Assembly (NCBI GenBank): GCA_021734105.1
Contig: JAIPJP010000008.1
Location: forward strand, 1 to 47,380
Length of the DNA: 47,380 nt
Direction: 5' to 3'
DNA from: Candidatus Woesearchaeota archaeon
Lineage (GTDB): Archaea; Nanobdellota; Nanobdellia; Woesearchaeales; SKGA01
A program made the position numbers and the translations under genes. Shown here piece by piece: positions 32,661 through 42,313 of this stretch (positions are counted from its first letter, which is position 1; each line of letters begins with the position of its first letter). Below the pieces are notes generated by a model, which was given only the letters and a program-made list of their open reading frames with translations, was not told the origin of the DNA and ran no database searches.

Positions 32661-33647
32661 TTAATTTCCTTGTTTTGATTCAGTACTAATAAATTCAATA
32701 GTAGGTAATGCCTTAGATTTGGAAGGTCTTGTCGCTGGCGTTAATAATATTAGTCGTTTTTTTGGACCGGGAACAGAGCCTCTTACTAAAAGATAGGTTG
32801 ATTTTACGTTACCATAATTAATAAACCCACTTGAAGGATTTACTTTTTCTGCGTCGTCGTAAATACCTAGGATGAGATTGTTATGTTGAAAACGTTGATG
32901 ATACCCAGTTTGGCCTGCAAAAGCCATTCTATACATCGTATGACCTTGCGCAATCCACGCACCGAGTGAACCAGGACCTCGTTTCGTTTTCTCGGATTTT
33001 TTTGCTCGAAGACTAACACCAAAACGCTTTACAGGGCCTTGATATCCTTTTCCTTTGGTTACTGCTCGAGCATCAACTTTTGCACCTTCTGCTAAAACAT
33101 CTTTTACATTAATTTCTTTTCCAAGGTTTTCTTTTACAAAAGCGAGTTGTTCTTGAACACTACCGCCAATGGGTAGTTCAAAAACTTCGGGCGTTTTTTT
33201 ATTAACACCTGTAAGATTGGGTTGAGTATATACTTGTATAGTAATTGCAAGTACAGCAGTTAAGTCTATAGATTCAAGATCTGCAGCAATAGAAAGTTTC
33301 TTTGATTGTGGTGCTTTTCGAGAGAAGAATTTATCAGTTTTAAAAAAAAGTTCGGATGAAACAGCTCGACCGTATCCGACTGCTTTGTAAAAACGAACAG
33401 AAGCAATCCTTAGTGGAGGACATTCGATAACAGTTACGGGCATGCTCACGCGCTCTCCTTTAGTGATAGAATGTTTATGATTATCAAGTACTACAACATG
33501 AGTCATTCCTGCTTTGTAACCAGCAAACGCCAAAGGCTTTACTTCTTTGCTTTTAACAGGACTGCGAACTTTAGCATATTGCCTAGTAGCTCTTTTTCGA
33601 GGCCATACTTGCATGCTTCCATGTCGCGGATTTAATTTTTTACCCAT
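32661..33647 (-). CDS. rpl3: Large-subunit ribosomal protein uL3
   Basis: 328 residues. Archaeal L3: RHGSMQVWPRKRATRQYAKV start, AFAGYKAGMTHVVVLDNHKH and VTKGKGYQGPVKRFGVSLRA, with MAFAGQTGYHQRFQHNNLIL and FINYGNVKSTYLLVRGSVPG later. It is the first gene of the S10-spc cluster and is preceded by a leader of about 120 nt. Confidence 0.98.
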   Translation of the reverse strand: MGKKLNPRHGSMQVWPRKRATRQYAKVRSPVKSKEVKPLAFAGYKAGMTHVVVLDNHKHSITKGERVSMPVTVIECPPLRIASVRFYKAVGYGRAVSSELFFKTDKFFSRKAPQSKKLSIAADLESIDLTAVLAITIQVYTQPNLTGVNKKTPEVFELPIGGSVQEQLAFVKENLGKEINVKDVLAEGAKVDARAVTKGKGYQGPVKRFGVSLRAKKSEKTKRGPGSLGAWIAQGHTMYRMAFAGQTGYHQRFQHNNLILGIYDDAEKVNPSSGFINYGNVKSTYLLVRGSVPGPKKRLILLTPATRPSKSKALPTIEFISTESKQGN

Positions 33648-33804
33648 TTGTCTAAACCTTTAATGAATAGTTATATCTGAAAATAATTCAACTCTTTTTA
33701 GAAACCGATATGATGCGGTACTGAAAAAGGCTTTATTTTCAGGCCAACGTAATCGCAATAAACAATTTGCGAGCAACGAGGAGAAACGACAGACTCTTTA
33801 TAAA
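33648..33804 (-). promoter_or_regulatory. Promoter and long leader of the uL3 operon
   Basis: TTTATAAA at 33797-33804 is the best promoter for the whole ribosomal cluster; a start near 33770 leaves a leader of about 120 nt before ATG 33647. The leader contains a 7-bp hairpin, CTGAAAA (33721-33727) with TTTTCAG (33736-33742). Long leaders of ribosomal operons often bind a ribosomal protein for feedback; that role is inferred here. Confidence 0.45.
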
Positions 33805-33908
33805 TGTTTCCGTTAAGAATAACTAAAACCCCAAACAAAGACTAAAATAAGCTCCCGAAGCCCAAAAACGTATTAAAATGGATTCCATTATCTTAAAAAA
33901 GACCGAAT

Positions 33909-35555
33909 TTACTCCTTTTTACTATTTTTTTCTTGTTCTTTTTGTGTCTGCGATGTAGAGTTCTGTTCTTTTGCACGTGCTAACGAGTCTTTAGCAGATT
34001 TTTTTGTTGTCGTCGATACTTTCTTTTTACTCTTCTTTTTACCTAATTCTGCTTTTCGTTTAGCATACATTGCAGGATTACGAATACGAGGACAAAAATC
34101 ATCGGGTTTACATACAAGCAAGGAAATATAATAATCTTTATTAGAACAATTTGGCGGCGGCATCGGCGCCTTACCTTTTTTTATTTGAAAAAGCTGACCT
34201 TTTAAATATTGTTCTTTAAGCGGTTCTGGATTTTGTTCATTCCAAGTATAAACAAAATCTTTAATCTGCTCAGCAGACCAACCAGAAACACGAAGAAAAT
34301 TAACAAGAATAAACAACGCTCGTTTCTTTCCATCCTTAAGACCTGCCAAAATATTTTTAATACAAGGAGGAAAATAATCTTCTGAAATTGCATCGGTAGG
34401 CACATCAATAATTTTCGTTTGTCGCTTTTCTTCTTCCCAGGGAACATAGGTATCATCAAATGCGCGAACGAGTAATTGAGCGCCCTCGCCAGGAACAGCA
34501 AGGGATCTATCTAAAAAAGGAATAGTAAAAGAAATATTTTCTGGCTTTGCAATATCTTTTTCAAATGTTAAAATATCTTCCACGCGAATAGGCACAGAAA
34601 CTAAACCTGATTTTTCATGAAGTGCATACGGCATACGATATAGGTGACGAGAAGCAATAAGCACCGTATCTACTTCAACAACAGCGAGTAAATTAAATTT
34701 GGGTTCTGGCTTATTTGTTGAACCACAATGAGGACAGCCAATGCTTGACCTATTTTGTTTTGATGAAACAGGATAAGAACATTTTTCGCAACGAATTAAT
34801 TCAGGCGCACCTTTTGGTTTATTGATAAAACCGCATTGCTCGCATTGATAAACTAATTTTGTTTGCCGATTCTTTTGTTGTTCAAAAACCTTGTTACAAT
34901 CAACACATTGGTGAGCTACTAATGTCTTGTTGTTTTTTTGAAGTATCGCTTCAAAATCAGCAAAAGAAAATTCATGTTTACCAGCAAAAATTACTTTTTG
35001 TTCTTGATCAAGTACTTGGGCACAATTTTCTGTCAAATAGGAAAGTAAGTACGAAGCAATTTTTCGAGGACCTTCAGGAAATAAATCTTTTGTCAAACAC
35101 ATTTGTCCTTCAAAAGGAATTTGTGAAGGAAATGATTCAAAAGGAACAGCAATATGAAATCCTTTATTGCCAGAAAATTTTACTGTTGCTGCAGTGATAC
35201 CATGATCTTGCAGAGCTTTCACAAATAAATGAGATGTGAGTTTAGATAACCTCCAATCAGGACAATCAATATCTAAAATTAAATCCCAACCTATGCGAAG
35301 CGCATCTAAATCTTTTCGCGAGGCGCCTGTTGCGATCGCTAAGGGATTCTCCCATAACTCTTCAGAACAATGAAAAGACGTTGCTTTCTTTTTAGCAAGC
35401 TCAAAAACATCATTTTCGTATGTTAAGACATCAGGACGCTTACCAAATTTTGCTAAACCATACATCACACTCACTTCTTTATTCTCTGCATGAGCAACGA
35501 TGTGCTGGCGAACCTTAAGATGCTTGTAGTGAGATAGAGAAGTTGCAATAAACAT
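33909..35555 (-). CDS. priS: Fused archaeal DNA primase: PriS catalytic core plus PriL-type C-terminal domain
   Basis: 548 residues from ATG 35555 (MFIATSLSHYKHLKVRQHIV). It makes primers for replication. The catalytic part has FGKRPDVLTYENDV, ATSFHCSEELW, metal-binding DLILDID (Asp95, Asp97), SGNKGFH (128-134) and late DTVLIASRHLYRMPYALH. Inserted at about 215-280 are two zinc ribbons (Cys217/220/238/241 and 256/259/274/277). Residues 395-490 resemble the PriL iron-sulphur domain: FPPCIKNIL (Cys398) then Cys470, Cys482 and Cys488. PriS and PriL are normally separate; Nanoarchaeum equitans has a comparable fused primase. A Lys/Ser-rich tail ends the protein. Located 128 bases from hef. Confidence 0.92.
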   Translation of the reverse strand: MFIATSLSHYKHLKVRQHIVAHAENKEVSVMYGLAKFGKRPDVLTYENDVFELAKKKATSFHCSEELWENPLAIATGASRKDLDALRIGWDLILDIDCPDWRLSKLTSHLFVKALQDHGITAATVKFSGNKGFHIAVPFESFPSQIPFEGQMCLTKDLFPEGPRKIASYLLSYLTENCAQVLDQEQKVIFAGKHEFSFADFEAILQKNNKTLVAHQCVDCNKVFEQQKNRQTKLVYQCEQCGFINKPKGAPELIRCEKCSYPVSSKQNRSSIGCPHCGSTNKPEPKFNLLAVVEVDTVLIASRHLYRMPYALHEKSGLVSVPIRVEDILTFEKDIAKPENISFTIPFLDRSLAVPGEGAQLLVRAFDDTYVPWEEEKRQTKIIDVPTDAISEDYFPPCIKNILAGLKDGKKRALFILVNFLRVSGWSAEQIKDFVYTWNEQNPEPLKEQYLKGQLFQIKKGKAPMPPPNCSNKDYYISLLVCKPDDFCPRIRNPAMYAKRKAELGKKKSKKKVSTTTKKSAKDSLARAKEQNSTSQTQKEQEKNSKKE

Positions 35556-35706
35556 TTTGAATAGTATAAGTAAGACCATAAATAAAAATGTTTCTGTTCT
35601 GAAAATTTCAAGTAAAAATACAACGATGCAACCTTATAGAACAATAAAAACAAAATGATTTTTGATTTTAGCAAAAAAACAAACGTTTCCTACACAAATC
35701 CTGTTT

Positions 35707-37932
35707 TTAAGCATCAGTATATTCTTGTTTAGCGGCTTTATACGATTGGCTAAAAAGACCATATAATTCATCGGCTTTTTTCTTTCCAATAAGAGGCACC
35801 TCTAAAAGCTCTTCTTTAGATGCATTAATGAGTGCATAAATCGAATCAAATTTTTCAAGCAATGCTTTTGCAAGCGCCCCGCCAATTTGCGGAAAACTAC
35901 TGACAACATATTCTTGTAATGTCTGTTTATCAAATGGTTTTGCAGAATGAAACGTAAACGAACCTTTATTTTCTTCTTGTTCTCGACGAGCAATAGCAAG
36001 AAGAAGTTTGGCTGTTTCTATCGGAGAAAACGTTCGAAGCAAAGGAATTTTATAAGATGTCACAATAGTTGCATACATACCAAGAACCGCTGCTTGTTCA
36101 ACTTTTCGAAGTGAGGAAAAATTATCAATTCCTTCTAAAATTAAAAGAGGTTTTTCATATTGTGCGAGTGAACGAAGCTGAGATAATAATCGCCCATCAA
36201 TAATAGATGTTAAAAAATCATCCATTTGTTTATACTCGACACAAACATCTTTAGAAAGTACAAAGTCACCCACTTGTAATTGTTTAAGCTCTAAATTGAC
36301 CTCTTGCGCAAGCAAGGCTTTGAGCACTGGCGAACCTTTTTCTCTAAAATCAGCAAAAAGTTTTATATTTTCTTCTGAAGCAAAGGAAGATAATTTTTTT
36401 TGCGATATAGGCTTATTAAAAATCAATGATTTTTCAACTGTACCATTCACCTTATCAAGCGCGCGAAACATTCGCTTTTCTTTATGAAAGGCAGCCCAAC
36501 GATTTACTTCATCACGAGTATTCTTTGCAACAAAAACAGTGACAAAGCCTTTAGTGTGACGACCCGTTCTTCCACGACGCTGCACAGAACGAATAGCGCT
36601 TGGCAGGGGCTCAAAGAAAAAGACATGATCAACGGAAGGAATATCTAAACCTTCTTCAGCAACACTTGTTGCAATAAGAATATTAAACTCCCCGTTTCTA
36701 AAACGACGAAGAATCTCTTTTTGTTCTTTTTGTGTTAAACCTTTGCCATTCTTTTTTGCCTGACCAAAAAACAATTCATTTGAACTCGTTATATCTTTTT
36801 GTAAACGAATTGCGGTATCGCGAAAATGAGTAAAAATAATTATTTTTATAGCGGGATTTTTTGTAACTAGCGCATTAACTTGTTGTATAAGTTGTTCTAG
36901 CTTCGGATGTTCTTTACCTTCGGCAATCAAATCTCTTGTCTTCGCAAACGCAGCAAGAAACAGAGGATCTTTTGCTAGAGATTTTACTGCTTTGGTTTTT
37001 CCTTGACGTGCAGCAATAAGAACTGAATGAAAATAAGCATGAAGCGCATGAAGCGACTGCGTCTCTGCAAGTTCTAATGCGTGTTGAAGCTTAAGACTTT
37101 GCGCAAGCAAACTCATCGCATGCAAAAGTTCAAAAGATGTTTCTCCTTGACTAATACGAACATGAATATCTCGCTGCAAAAGTAAAAGTGCGCTTTTTGT
37201 ATACGAAGATGGGGGTTTAGGTAGTAAACCGTACGATGCGACTTGAGCGAGTTTTTCTGCATGGCAGCTTTTAAGATAATTCACAATTGCTAAAACTTCC
37301 GACGTTAGTAAGACTTCTTCCCAACAAATCGTTGTTTCTTGAGTAAAACCCTTTACATCAGCATCGGTGCTTTTTCGATATTGAACTTTTCGGATGTATA
37401 AATTTTTACATACCTCATTTATTTTATCTTCGTCAGCACCAGGTGATGCAGTAAGTGCGATGATACGCTGATGCGTTGCTTGTTCAACATATTTTTCAGC
37501 AAGAAAGGTGTATGCATAATCACCTATTGCGCGATGCGCTTCATCAAAAATTAACAAAGATACATCACTAAAAGAAATTTTTCCACTGAGCAAATCATTC
37601 TCTAGTGTTTGGGGTGTTGAAAAAACTATTCTTGCACGCAACCATTGCTCTTGACGTTTTTGCGGAGAAACATTTCCTGTAAATAACACAAAATCTTCTT
37701 CTGGAAGTAAAAGCGATTCTTGAAATACACGAAGTTGTTGTTCAACGAGCGGTTTTGTTGGAGCAAGAAACACCAATTTCTTATGAGGAAAATTAATTAA
37801 ACGTTGCGCTGCAAGAAGAAGCGAAATTGCTGTTTTCCCAAGACCTGTTGGCAACACTACCAACGTGTTATTATCTTTAGCAATCTGAAAAATTGCGTAT
37901 TGATAAGGTCGAGGAATTATTCCATGAAGCAT
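35707..37932 (-). CDS. hef: Hef helicase/nuclease (XPF/FANCM family)
   Basis: 741 residues with all three parts of archaeal Hef, which processes stalled forks. The superfamily 2 helicase (1-490) has LPTGLGKT (27-34), DEAH (130-133), TASPG and QRRGRTGR (451-458). The XPF-like nuclease domain (about 520-650) has FADFRE, GDFVLS and VEYKQMDD (565-572), then SIIDGRLLSQL. Tandem helix-hairpin-helix motifs fill about 670-730. The nuclease signature ERKxxxD reads EYKxxxD here (Arg to Tyr at 567). TATTTAAATA about 28 bases before ATG suggests a leaderless start. Divergent from the PolD large-subunit gene. Confidence 0.96.
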   Translation of the reverse strand: MLHGIIPRPYQYAIFQIAKDNNTLVVLPTGLGKTAISLLLAAQRLINFPHKKLVFLAPTKPLVEQQLRVFQESLLLPEEDFVLFTGNVSPQKRQEQWLRARIVFSTPQTLENDLLSGKISFSDVSLLIFDEAHRAIGDYAYTFLAEKYVEQATHQRIIALTASPGADEDKINEVCKNLYIRKVQYRKSTDADVKGFTQETTICWEEVLLTSEVLAIVNYLKSCHAEKLAQVASYGLLPKPPSSYTKSALLLLQRDIHVRISQGETSFELLHAMSLLAQSLKLQHALELAETQSLHALHAYFHSVLIAARQGKTKAVKSLAKDPLFLAAFAKTRDLIAEGKEHPKLEQLIQQVNALVTKNPAIKIIIFTHFRDTAIRLQKDITSSNELFFGQAKKNGKGLTQKEQKEILRRFRNGEFNILIATSVAEEGLDIPSVDHVFFFEPLPSAIRSVQRRGRTGRHTKGFVTVFVAKNTRDEVNRWAAFHKEKRMFRALDKVNGTVEKSLIFNKPISQKKLSSFASEENIKLFADFREKGSPVLKALLAQEVNLELKQLQVGDFVLSKDVCVEYKQMDDFLTSIIDGRLLSQLRSLAQYEKPLLILEGIDNFSSLRKVEQAAVLGMYATIVTSYKIPLLRTFSPIETAKLLLAIARREQEENKGSFTFHSAKPFDKQTLQEYVVSSFPQIGGALAKALLEKFDSIYALINASKEELLEVPLIGKKKADELYGLFSQSYKAAKQEYTDA

Positions 37933-37954
37933 AATTTCCTTAAATGAGATTGAG

Positions 37955-37965
37955 TATTTAAATAT
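37955..37965 (-). promoter_or_regulatory. TATA box of hef
   Basis: TATTTAAATAT centred about 28 bases before ATG 37932, consistent with a leaderless hef transcript. Confidence 0.55.
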
Positions 37966-37980
37966 GCGGGCCGTACATGA

Positions 37981-37996
37981 CCAGTGGAAAACACTG
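37981..37996. promoter_or_regulatory. ORB-like inverted repeat between hef and polD
   Basis: CCAGTGGAAAACACTG contains the inverted repeat CAGTG-GAAAA-CACTG and resembles the core of archaeal origin-recognition boxes (TTCCAGTGGAAA). It is in the divergent hef/DP2 promoter region. Binding by Orc1/Cdc6 or a regulator is inferred from similarity to the consensus as I recall it. Confidence 0.4.
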
Positions 37997-38090
37997 TTTA
38001 TTTTTTATTAGACAGATTTAAATAGTTTTAAACCATTCTTTTTCTTAAACTCCAGCCTCTTTACGGCAACGACAAAACAAGTGAATTTTT

Positions 38091-41000
38091 ATGGTTGAAA
38101 CAGACATTGCTTCTAGCCCTCGTATTAAAAAATATTTTGACTATTTAGAGAATAATACGCAATTAGCATATGCTGTTGCAAAGAAAGCTCGAATGAAACA
38201 TTTCGATCCAGAAGACTATGTAGAAATTAAACTTGCAAAAAATATGGCTGAGCGAGTAGTAGGTATTATTTCTGTTGTCGCGCCACAAATTGTTGAAAGT
38301 GGTGTTGTAGAACGCATCATGGAACTTGAAAAAAAATATGGCAGTCAAGACTGGCGAGTAGCGTTTAGAATTGCACACGAAATTGCAGAAGAAAAATATT
38401 GTAAATTTAAAGATAAAAAAGAAGCGATTGAAGTTGGCGTACGAACAGGATTTGCATATGTTACTGTGGGAGTTGTTTCAAGTCCGCTTGAAGGACTTAC
38501 TTCTATTGAAATTAAACCTCGACGAGATGGAAAAGGAGAATTTTTTAAAATTAATTACGCGGGCCCAATCAGAAATGCAGGAGGTACCGCTGCTGCAACA
38601 AGCGTTCTTATTGCTGATTATGTAAGAAAAAAAATGGGTTATGCAAAATACGATCCTGATGAAAAAGAAGTCAGACGATGTTACGCAGAACTTGAAGATT
38701 ATCATCAATATGTTGCAAATTTGCAATATTTTCCATTCAAAGAAGAAACAGAATATTTGCTTAAGCGAATACCTGTAGAAATTGCGGGGGATCCTAGTGA
38801 AAAACGAGAACTTTCTAATGCATCGCTTAAAGATTTGCCAAGAGTTGAAACTAATTTTTTGCGGAGCGGCTATTGTTTAATTCACTCATCTTGTATTCCT
38901 TTAAAAGCTGCGAAGCTATGGAAACAGCTTGACAAATGGGGAGAAGAAATGGGTATGGATGATTGGGCATTTATGCCTGAATACTTGAAACTCCAAAAAG
39001 AACTACGAGCAAAAAACTCAACAACTACAACAAAAGAAGAAAACGACGATACAAAAATAAAACCAGATGGTACATTTGTTAAAGACATTGTTGGAGGACG
39101 ACCAGTCCTTGGACACCCTATGCAAAGCGGTAGTTTTCGATTACGCTATGGTCGAGGAAGAGCGAGTGGTTATTCTGGACAAAGCATTCACCCCGCGACT
39201 ATGAGTGTTCTTAACGACCTTATTGCAACAGGAACACAACTTAAAGTGGAGCGACCAGGAAAAGCAGCAGCATTCACCCCTTGCGATCATCTCATGGGTC
39301 CTATTGTTAAACTCCATAACGGTAGCGTTGTTGCTGTAAAAACTGAAGAAGAAGGGAAAAAAATTACTAAAGAAGTAAAAGAAATTATTTATTTGGGGGA
39401 TGTACTCATTAACTATGGTGATTTTTTAGACCGTGCGCATCCACTCCTGCCACCAGGATATTGCGAAGAATATTGGATAGAACATGTTAAGAAAGCATTA
39501 GCAGAAAAACAAAGTAATTCGCTTTCTGATCAAGCTACAATACTGGGGCTTTCAAACGACATTACTAAACAATTATTTGCACAACCAATCATCACACCGA
39601 TATCGTTTGCAGCTGCAAAAAAAATCACTCAAGAACTTAACGTGCCATTACATCCTGCACATACATTCTTCTATAGAGAAATTACTCGACAACAACTCAA
39701 AGATTTTGTTGGGTGGCTTGGTCACGCACAATATTTGCTTGAAACACCAAAAATAATCTTGCCACTTAAACAAGAATTCTTAGAAGGTAAACGGGCACTT
39801 GAACTCTTAGGTGTGCCACACGATGTTGTTGAAGAACGCGTGAGCATAATTTCGGATGCAGCTAATGCGCTAAGTACAACCCTTAATATTCGCAGTCAAC
39901 TCGATGCAAAAGATGTTTTAGAACTTATTGATGAAGAAGAACATACAACTAAAACAACGCTTGAACTCATCACACATCTTGCACCTTATACTGTTAAAGA
40001 TAAATCCGGTGTTTTTATTGGCGCACGAATGGGACGACCGGAAAAAGCAAAAATGAGAAAAATGACGGGCTCACCGCATTGTTTATTTCCGGTTGGTGAT
40101 GATGGAGGTCGCCTACGAAGCTTTCAGTCGGCACTTAGTGCGGGCAAAGTAACAAGCACGTTTCCCATTTACTTTTGTTCACATTGCAAAAATAAAACAC
40201 CACTATCTATTTGTGAAATGTGCGAAACACCAACAAAACGACGAAAAATTAATAGAAAAACAAAGGAAGACGTCGACATAGAAACAGCAACAAAAGAAGA
40301 AGGAGATTTTATTGATTATAAAGAATGGAGCGTTCCAATTAAAAGCATATTTGACTATTGCTTAAAAAAAATGAATACGCGCATCTATCCTGATCTAATT
40401 AAAGGTGTACGAGGAACCATAGGAAGAACACACACACCAGAACATTTACTCAAAGGAATACTGCGAGCAAAACACAACGTGCACGTAAACAAAGACGGTA
40501 CTATTCGATACGATGCAAGTGAACTCACCCTCACCCATTTTAAACCAAAAGAAATAGGAACTAGTGTTGAACAACTCAAAAAGCTCGGATACGAAAAAGA
40601 TATTTATAACAAAGAACTTGCTAACGAAAATCAAATTCTTGAACTTCTTGCTCAAGACGTTGTGCTTCCAGCAAGTAAAAGCTCGCCTGATGATGGATCG
40701 GATATAGTGCTTTTAAACACCGCAAAATTCATTGATGATGAACTTAAAACAATGTATGGACAACAAGCATTTTTTAAAGCAAATAATCCGATTGATCTTG
40801 TCGGACATCTTATTGTGGGTCTAGCACCACACACTTCAGCAGGCATGGTTGGTCGCATCATAGGATTTAGTAAAACACAAGGATTACTTGCCCACCCACT
40901 TTATCATGCCGCTATGCGACGAGACTGCGATGGTGATGAAAGCTGTGTTTTTTTATTGTTGGATGCATTTCTTAATTTTTCACAACATTATTTACCCACA

Positions 41001-41672
41001 AGCAGAGGAGGAACAATGGATGCGCCAATCGTACTCACAACCATTCTTAATCCTGCAGAAGTTGACGATATGGCCTTTCATATGGATATCGCGGGAAGTT
41101 ATCCACTTGAATTTTATGAAGCGTGCGAGGCATACAAAAATCCGTGGGATGTCAAAATTGAACTTATAGAACATAATCTATTTACTGAAAAACAATTTGA
41201 AGGACAATTATTTACGCATGACACAACAGATATTAATGCAGGTGTGCTTTGCTCAGCTTATAAACTTCTTCCATCCATGAAAGAAAAAATAGAAAGTCAA
41301 ATGGATCTTGCTAAAAAAATACGTGCGGTGAACGAAACAGATGTTGCTCGGCTCGTCATCGAAAAACATTTTATCAGGGATACAAAGGGTAATCTGAGAA
41401 AATATTCTTTACAACAATTTCGATGCGTTGGATGTAATGAAAAATTTCGACGACCACCACTTATCGGCAAATGCACAAGCTGTGGAGGAAAAATTATTTT
41501 TACCATATCAGAAGGAAGCATCATGAAATATCTTGAAATGAGCATAGAACTTGCTGAAGAATTTAACGTTTCGCCATATCTTAAAGAATCATTGTATCTT
41601 ACTAAAAAACGAACACTTGATGTGTTTGGAAAGGAAAAAGAAAAACAAACAGGACTGGGAACCTTTATGTAA
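38091..41672 (+). CDS. polC: DNA polymerase D large subunit DP2
   Basis: 1193 residues, full length and without an intein. DP2 is the polymerase subunit of the archaeal replicative PolD. The N terminus has RIKKYFDYLENNTQLAYAVA; RTGFAYVTVGVVSSPLEGL, NYAGPIRNAGGTAAATSV, SGSFRLRYGRGRASGYSG and FIGARMGRPEKAKMRKMTG follow in family order. The double-psi-beta-barrel active site is MRRDCDGDES with Asp945, Asp947 and Asp949. Two zinc clusters are visible (CSHCKNKTPLSICEMC and CVGCNEKF...CTSCG), and the C terminus binds DP1/PCNA in the family. Divergent from hef. Confidence 0.98.
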   Translation: MVETDIASSPRIKKYFDYLENNTQLAYAVAKKARMKHFDPEDYVEIKLAKNMAERVVGIISVVAPQIVESGVVERIMELEKKYGSQDWRVAFRIAHEIAEEKYCKFKDKKEAIEVGVRTGFAYVTVGVVSSPLEGLTSIEIKPRRDGKGEFFKINYAGPIRNAGGTAAATSVLIADYVRKKMGYAKYDPDEKEVRRCYAELEDYHQYVANLQYFPFKEETEYLLKRIPVEIAGDPSEKRELSNASLKDLPRVETNFLRSGYCLIHSSCIPLKAAKLWKQLDKWGEEMGMDDWAFMPEYLKLQKELRAKNSTTTTKEENDDTKIKPDGTFVKDIVGGRPVLGHPMQSGSFRLRYGRGRASGYSGQSIHPATMSVLNDLIATGTQLKVERPGKAAAFTPCDHLMGPIVKLHNGSVVAVKTEEEGKKITKEVKEIIYLGDVLINYGDFLDRAHPLLPPGYCEEYWIEHVKKALAEKQSNSLSDQATILGLSNDITKQLFAQPIITPISFAAAKKITQELNVPLHPAHTFFYREITRQQLKDFVGWLGHAQYLLETPKIILPLKQEFLEGKRALELLGVPHDVVEERVSIISDAANALSTTLNIRSQLDAKDVLELIDEEEHTTKTTLELITHLAPYTVKDKSGVFIGARMGRPEKAKMRKMTGSPHCLFPVGDDGGRLRSFQSALSAGKVTSTFPIYFCSHCKNKTPLSICEMCETPTKRRKINRKTKEDVDIETATKEEGDFIDYKEWSVPIKSIFDYCLKKMNTRIYPDLIKGVRGTIGRTHTPEHLLKGILRAKHNVHVNKDGTIRYDASELTLTHFKPKEIGTSVEQLKKLGYEKDIYNKELANENQILELLAQDVVLPASKSSPDDGSDIVLLNTAKFIDDELKTMYGQQAFFKANNPIDLVGHLIVGLAPHTSAGMVGRIIGFSKTQGLLAHPLYHAAMRRDCDGDESCVFLLLDAFLNFSQHYLPTSRGGTMDAPIVLTTILNPAEVDDMAFHMDIAGSYPLEFYEACEAYKNPWDVKIELIEHNLFTEKQFEGQLFTHDTTDINAGVLCSAYKLLPSMKEKIESQMDLAKKIRAVNETDVARLVIEKHFIRDTKGNLRKYSLQQFRCVGCNEKFRRPPLIGKCTSCGGKIIFTISEGSIMKYLEMSIELAEEFNVSPYLKESLYLTKKRTLDVFGKEKEKQTGLGTFM

Positions 41673-41905
41673 AACCTCGCAATAACGAGCCTTCGACTCG
41701 TTGATAATAACTACCGCAACCATATAGAGTCCGAACCAATCAACAACAAGCAAAAAATTATGGTGTAATCTATCTAATAAAAGTAGACGCTGTGATTCAA
41801 GTAACCTGAATAAACAGGTCTACATAATGAACAATAAAAAGGTTCATTTTAAACAAAGCCATTATATGTAAAGCTTTAAAAAGAAGCCACTCTTTCTTCT
41901 CATCT
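41673..41905 (+). other. Intergenic region after DP2 with small hairpins
   Basis: An ACGAG/CTCGT hairpin lies just after the DP2 stop (about 41694-41710) and may mark transcription ending. CCTG/CAGG and ATGAAC/GTTCAT hairpins follow (about 41806-41852). No tRNA, ORF or known RNA family is recognised in this stretch. Confidence 0.35.
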
Positions 41906-42313
41906 ATGGATTATGAAGCACTTCTTGCAAAAGCACGCGAAGCACTCCCTGAAAACATAAATTCGGGAGAACGATTCGAAATACCTAAAATAAAGGGTCA
42001 TTTGCAAGGAAATAAAACCATAATAAGTAATTTTGGACAAATAGCAACAACAACAGGTAGAAAAGTAGAACTTCTCGTTAAATATATTGAAAAACAACTC
42101 GCAACAAAAGCAGTTATAAAAGACAATTTTGTTATTTTTAACACAAAACTCTCCGCTTCAAAAATTAATGAACGAGTACAACAATTTGTCGATCAATTTG
42201 TTATTTGTAAAGAATGTGGTAAACCAGATACAAAACTATCCAAAGATTCAGGAATATTCTTTGTTCGATGTAGCGCTTGTGGTGCTAAATATTCTATTAA
42301 TTCTAAATTATAA
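41906..42313 (+). CDS. Translation initiation factor aIF2 subunit beta
   Basis: 135 residues. It is the beta subunit of the GTP-dependent factor that brings initiator tRNA to the ribosome. The alpha/beta domain has RFEIPKIKGHLQGNKTIISN and FGQIATTTGRKVELLVKYIE; the zinc ribbon is CKECGKPDTKL...CSACGAKYSI. The length is normal for archaea. It stands apart from the ribosomal cluster. Confidence 0.96.
   Translation: MDYEALLAKAREALPENINSGERFEIPKIKGHLQGNKTIISNFGQIATTTGRKVELLVKYIEKQLATKAVIKDNFVIFNTKLSASKINERVQQFVDQFVICKECGKPDTKLSKDSGIFFVRCSACGAKYSINSKL

Noticed and set aside
38091-41672. Intein in PolD DP2
   Set aside because: The frame is continuous at the usual 1193-residue length and the active-site blocks are uninterrupted.
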